A program made the position numbers and the translations under genes. This document shows, in pieces, positions 37,560 to 40,843 of a stretch of 40,843 bases of DNA. The stretch lies in assembly GCA_004557545.1 (NCBI GenBank), contig SFGV01000031.1, positions 1 through 40,843 on the forward strand, given 5' to 3'. Within the stretch, counting starts at the first letter, position 1. Every line of letters begins with the position of its first letter. The notes below the pieces were generated by a model. It was not told the origin of the DNA and did not search any database. It saw only the letters and a list, made by a program, of their open reading frames with translations. The stretch comes from Succinatimonas hippei. Its GTDB lineage: Bacteria > Pseudomonadota > Gammaproteobacteria > Enterobacterales > Succinivibrionaceae.

Positions 37560-39818
37560 CTACATTCGCTCGACTGAGCTTATCTGTGGGATCCCCTTTA
37601 GCTTTACCGCCAGCCGGTCATAGGCAGTAAGCCCGGTAACAAGCAGATCTATATCTATAATGCTTGTCATGTTCTTGCTGTCTATCCTCGACCTTACACC
37701 AGCGATATTGAGCTTTTCATTCGCTATAAGCGTAGTGATATCACGCAGCATGCCGGAGTAGTCCTGTCCTGTTATGCGGACGGTTATGGTATAGGTCTTG
37801 TCCTCCGTACCGCCCCACTGGGCAGGAACAACCTTATCTGGTTCGTTTAAAGCAAGCTTTTTTAATTGCTCGCACGATCTGCGATGTATAGAAACGCCGC
37901 GTCCTTTAGTGATAAAGCCGACTATTTCATCACCCGGAATTGGCTGACAGCATTTTGCGATATGGGTAAGCAGGTTACCAACTCCGTATACCGTAATAGC
38001 GCCCGGCTTCTGGCGGTTGTGCTGGATGATCGCGCTGTTGGACTTCTGCTCGATTATCCGGTTGAGCTCAGCCTGTCTCTGCTCTTCGCTCTTGCCAGCC
38101 TCGGCCACATTCGAGAGAAACGCCATGACCGTATTGACACTGGAGTCGCCGGCTCCGACGGCGGCAAAAAGATCATCGGCTTTTTTAACATTGAAACGGC
38201 TGAGATTAGTTGCTACAAGAGCTGTAAGCTGCTCTCTTCCTATATTCATTCCCCTGCGGTCGCACTCACGCAAAATCGCGTCGCAGCCGTTCTCGCGGTT
38301 GCGATCATAGTCAAGCTTGCGGAAAAATGACTGAACCTTCGCGCGCGCCCTTGAGGTTTTTATAAAGCCATTTTCAGGATTAAGCCAGTCACGCGAGGGA
38401 TTTGGCGTCTTCTGTGTGATGATCTCAACTGTCTCACCGGTGTGAAGTACGTAATTGAACGGAACTATCCTTCCATTAACCTTGGCTCCGATACACCGGT
38501 GACCGACCATAGTGTGTACGGTATAGGCAAAATCCAGCGGCGTGGCCCCCTGAGGCAAATCGATTACCTCTCCTGCCGGAGTAAAAACGTAAACCTCATT
38601 TTCAAAGACCTGGTTACGGAATTTTTCCATAAGCGTGCCGGATTCGACCAGGTCATCGCGCCAGGCCAGAAGCTTGCGCAACCAGTTAATACGCTGCTCA
38701 ACCCCCGAGCTCTGCCCCGCTCCTTCCTTATATTTCCAGTGCGCGGCAACACCCAGTTCAGCCGTATTGTGCATGTTCCGGGTTCTTATCTGGATCTCAA
38801 CGCGTTTGCCGCCGTCACCATAAACCACTGTGTGGATAGACTGATATCCGTTGGACTTTGGATTGGCTATATAGTCGTCAAACTGCTCCTGAATGTGTTT
38901 CCATTTGCTGTGGACAATTCCCAGCACCGCGTAGCAGTCTGAAATCTTTTCAACTATGACGCGTACGGCTCTGATGTCATAAAGTTCGTCAAAGCGCAGA
39001 TGTTTTCGTTGCATCTTGCGCCAGATACTGTAGATATGCTTCGGCCTTCCGTAAACCTCACACTTGATCCCTTCATGCTTTAGGAGATCCGAGAGCTCAT
39101 TTACAAAGTTTTCAATGTATTTTTCACGGTCGACACGGCGCTCGCCTAAATCTTTGGCTATCTCCCTGTATTTGTCAGGATGCAGACAGCGGAACGCGAG
39201 ATCTTCAAGTTCCCATTTTAGCTGGCCGATCCCCAGGCGGTTGGCAAGCGGGGCGTAAATATTCGCGACCTCGCGGGCTATTGCCGTACGCACGCTTTCA
39301 TCGGCGTTTGCCGCGGCTCTTATTACAGCGATACGCTCGGCAAGCTTGATCACCACGGCGCGGACATCCTCAACCATCGCCAGCAGCATGCGCCTTATGC
39401 GATCGACCTGTTCTTCTGAGGCATTACCGGAATTTATGGTCTGAATGAAGCGGATGGCTTCCATCTTCCGGACATTCAACAGCAGCTTGCTGGTTTCAGG
39501 ACCGAAACGCTCAAGCACCTGAGCAGATGTGATATAGCCGTTTTCAAACGCCGGGTAAATGATGCTTACCTTAAGTGACATCAGATCCATATTCAGTGTC
39601 ATAAGCACTGAAACAATCTCTGCGGAAAGCTTTACAAAGCGCTCCCTGTCGGTCTCAACGTCACCGTTTTTTAATTTCTTCTCGCGCTCCTCAAGACAGG
39701 AAATAACAAAGTCACTGGTTTCATGAAGCTCTTTGCGGTCAGACTCACTTAAATTTAAATCGTCAATCCAGTTACGGAAGTCAAAAGAAGGTTCATGCGT
39801 ATCTCTGATGGCGACCAT
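37560..39818 (-). CDS. relA: GTP pyrophosphokinase RelA
   Basis: RelA makes (p)ppGpp on ribosomes stalled with uncharged tRNA. The 752-aa product (E. coli 744) has a degenerate hydrolase region (about 60-200) lacking the HD metal site, which marks it as RelA and not SpoT. It also has a synthetase domain (about 250-365) with NPKSNGYQSIHT near 319-330 and GVAAHWKY, a TGS domain from about 408, a zinc-finger region with CCQPIPGDEIVGF, and a C-terminal ACT domain from about 675. ATG 39818 follows AGGAGCGC. It lies just upstream of pyrG, as in enterics but without the toxin genes between. Confidence 0.96.
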   Translation of the reverse strand: MVAIRDTHEPSFDFRNWIDDLNLSESDRKELHETSDFVISCLEEREKKLKNGDVETDRERFVKLSAEIVSVLMTLNMDLMSLKVSIIYPAFENGYITSAQVLERFGPETSKLLLNVRKMEAIRFIQTINSGNASEEQVDRIRRMLLAMVEDVRAVVIKLAERIAVIRAAANADESVRTAIAREVANIYAPLANRLGIGQLKWELEDLAFRCLHPDKYREIAKDLGERRVDREKYIENFVNELSDLLKHEGIKCEVYGRPKHIYSIWRKMQRKHLRFDELYDIRAVRVIVEKISDCYAVLGIVHSKWKHIQEQFDDYIANPKSNGYQSIHTVVYGDGGKRVEIQIRTRNMHNTAELGVAAHWKYKEGAGQSSGVEQRINWLRKLLAWRDDLVESGTLMEKFRNQVFENEVYVFTPAGEVIDLPQGATPLDFAYTVHTMVGHRCIGAKVNGRIVPFNYVLHTGETVEIITQKTPNPSRDWLNPENGFIKTSRARAKVQSFFRKLDYDRNRENGCDAILRECDRRGMNIGREQLTALVATNLSRFNVKKADDLFAAVGAGDSSVNTVMAFLSNVAEAGKSEEQRQAELNRIIEQKSNSAIIQHNRQKPGAITVYGVGNLLTHIAKCCQPIPGDEIVGFITKGRGVSIHRRSCEQLKKLALNEPDKVVPAQWGGTEDKTYTITVRITGQDYSGMLRDITTLIANEKLNIAGVRSRIDSKNMTSIIDIDLLVTGLTAYDRLAVKLKGIPQISSVERM

Positions 39819-39952
39819 ATGCGCTCCTGTTCAAAAGAGGATTTGAGAACGGCTCCTCTCCCTACAATTTTAAACCATACGGCGCCGGCGTTATCGTCAT
39901 GAGAGCAGTCAGGAAACTGACCTGAGAATGGTAAATTATTTCGCCCGCGCTT

Positions 39953-40534
39953 TTATTCACCAAGAACCAGCCGCACTCTTTTTTGCAGCTCCGGAACAAC
40001 CTCTTCTAAAAACCATGAATTTTTCTTGAGCCAGATATTGTTTAAAGGGCTTGGATGAGGGATGGGAAAATATTCCGGAAGATAGTCCCGGAACGCTTTT
40101 ACAGTCCGCGTTAGATTCTCCTTCTCTTTACCCTTCAGATAATAGCGGACGGAATACCATCCAATCAGGATAGTCAGACGAATGTACGGCATCGAGTCGA
40201 GCAGTTCCTTGTGATACTCCTTCGCGATAAAAGCGCGCGGAGGTAAATCCCCTGTTTTCGCCTTCCCCGGATAGTAAAAATCCATCGGCATAATGGCGAT
40301 ATCATCGGAATAAAACTCTTTGCGGGTAACACCCATCCAGTCCATCAGCCGTTCCCCTGATTTGTCATTGAAGGGAATGCCTGTTTCCTCAACTTTCTTA
40401 CCCGGAGCCTGACCTATGATCAGAATTCTGGCGCGAGTACTGCTCTGGAAAACCGGTAAAATACCGCGCTCCGTATACGCTTTATTCCGCTCATCTTCTC
40501 TGAGCTTTTGTACGAACTTTTCTAAACTGAACAC
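39953..40534 (-). CDS. Uracil-DNA glycosylase superfamily protein
   Basis: The 193-aa product has the superfamily motif A as GQAPG (about 42-46) followed by EETGIPFNDKSG, and motif B as PHPSPLNNIW near 158-167. It belongs to a widespread small UDG-like group (COG1573-like) whose activity is not well established. In the members I recall, the N-terminus has a Cys-x2-Cys pair before the LPxxPVLQ block; here that stretch reads ERNKAYTERGILPVFQ with no cysteine. The start is GTG 40534, with GAGG about ten bases upstream. TTGACA at 40585-40590 (minus) may belong to its promoter. It ends 134 bases before relA. Confidence 0.8.
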   Translation of the reverse strand: MFSLEKFVQKLREDERNKAYTERGILPVFQSSTRARILIIGQAPGKKVEETGIPFNDKSGERLMDWMGVTRKEFYSDDIAIMPMDFYYPGKAKTGDLPPRAFIAKEYHKELLDSMPYIRLTILIGWYSVRYYLKGKEKENLTRTVKAFRDYLPEYFPIPHPSPLNNIWLKKNSWFLEEVVPELQKRVRLVLGE

Positions 40535-40790
40535 CTGTTCATATCCTCTTTTACAATATAAAATCCAATACCTTAGGAGCTAATTGTCAATCATTTTCAC
40601 AAACTGCAAGCCGACACATATGACTTCTCGCAGAATTTAAACTGGTTTAACGCCAAAGGACCTGAGGGCGAAAATTAAGGACTCGTATTCTTGCTACTTG
40701 ATTCACTATCCCATCTTTGACAGTTTACAGGCGTTTTCTGTTTGAGATCAATTAGATCTCTTTAAAAAATGTTCTAATATTTTCTATGAA
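40535..40790. other. intergenic region upstream of the UDG-family gene
   Basis: There is no gene on either strand here. It is A+T-rich, with a perfect TTGACA (minus, 40585-40590) lacking a clear -10 at 17 bases, and a 6-bp inverted repeat GAGATC / GATCTC near 40744-40760. The repeat is followed by TTT on the plus strand and could be a weak terminator remnant. Confidence 0.4.
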
Positions 40791-40843
40791 TTAGGACCTG
40801 GGCTCATTTTTTTCTTCCTGAGCGGTTGCTTTAGGCTCGGGCC
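40791..40843 (-). CDS. possible C-terminal end of an unidentified protein (partial)
   Basis: On the minus strand an open frame enters from the window edge and stops at TAA 40791-40793. The last 16 residues, PEPKATAQEEKNEPRS, have the charged, low-complexity look of a genuine protein tail. The length is too short to identify. It would be transcribed in the same direction as the UDG-family gene. It could also be chance. Confidence 0.33.
   Translation of the reverse strand, partial: PEPKATAQEEKNEPRS

Overview
The window is almost entirely chromosomal housekeeping DNA of a gammaproteobacterium. The blocks bamD / rluD-pgeF-clpB-rrn, recA-recX-alaS-csrA-tRNA-Ser-tRNA-Arg and relA-pyrG-ftsB-ispD-ispF-(yqaA)-nlpD-rpoS / mutS match enteric gene order. 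Several features point away from the Enterobacterales towards a lineage such as the Succinivibrionaceae/Aeromonadales. These are the AmgK-MurU recycling pair, the lack of eno, truD, surE and pcm at their usual places, a 16S shortened in helix 17, a RecA long at both ends, and a divergent CsrA. That family assignment is an inference.

Layout. (1) 1-5165: one rRNA operon on the minus strand (16S, tRNA-Ile(GAT), 23S, 5S) with boxA sites and RNase III processing stems, behind the clpB terminator. (2) 5166-9692: rluD-pgeF-clpB on minus, clpB having its own heat-shock-type promoter. (3) 9871-11390: bamD-rluA on plus, with a terminator-like hairpin inside the first codons of rluA. (4) 11436-20910: two minus-strand transcription units, dnaB-alr and a long chain prfB-lysS-dapA-trmB-amgK-murU-djlA. 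prfB carries the classical +1 programmed frameshift. (5) 21106-26183: recA-recX-alaS-csrA-tRNA-Ser and two tRNA-Arg genes on minus. (6) 26322-28467: an intact IS1634-type insertion sequence between recA and mutS, flanked by an exact 99-bp direct repeat that duplicates the recA promoter. (7) 28703-40534: mutS on plus, then convergent minus-strand genes: a UDG-family gene, relA, pyrG-ftsB-ispD-ispF, yqaA, nlpD and rpoS. The window ends in what may be the last codons of another minus-strand gene.

Functionally the genes cover translation (rRNA, tRNAs, RF2, LysRS, AlaRS, pseudouridine and m7G RNA modification), cell-wall supply and quality control (DapA, Alr, AmgK, MurU, PgeF, NlpD, FtsB), DNA maintenance (DnaB, RecA, RecX, MutS), stress control (ClpB, DjlA, RelA, RpoS, CsrA), isoprenoid synthesis (IspD, IspF), CTP synthesis and outer-membrane assembly (BamD).

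I do not see a new defence or biosynthetic system. The observations most worth following are the IS with its 99-bp duplication carrying a second recA promoter antisense to the transposase, the divergent csrA whose 3' end is the tRNA-Ser promoter, the hairpin at the start of rluA, the apparent absence of a LexA box at recA, and the gene losses relative to the enteric order.
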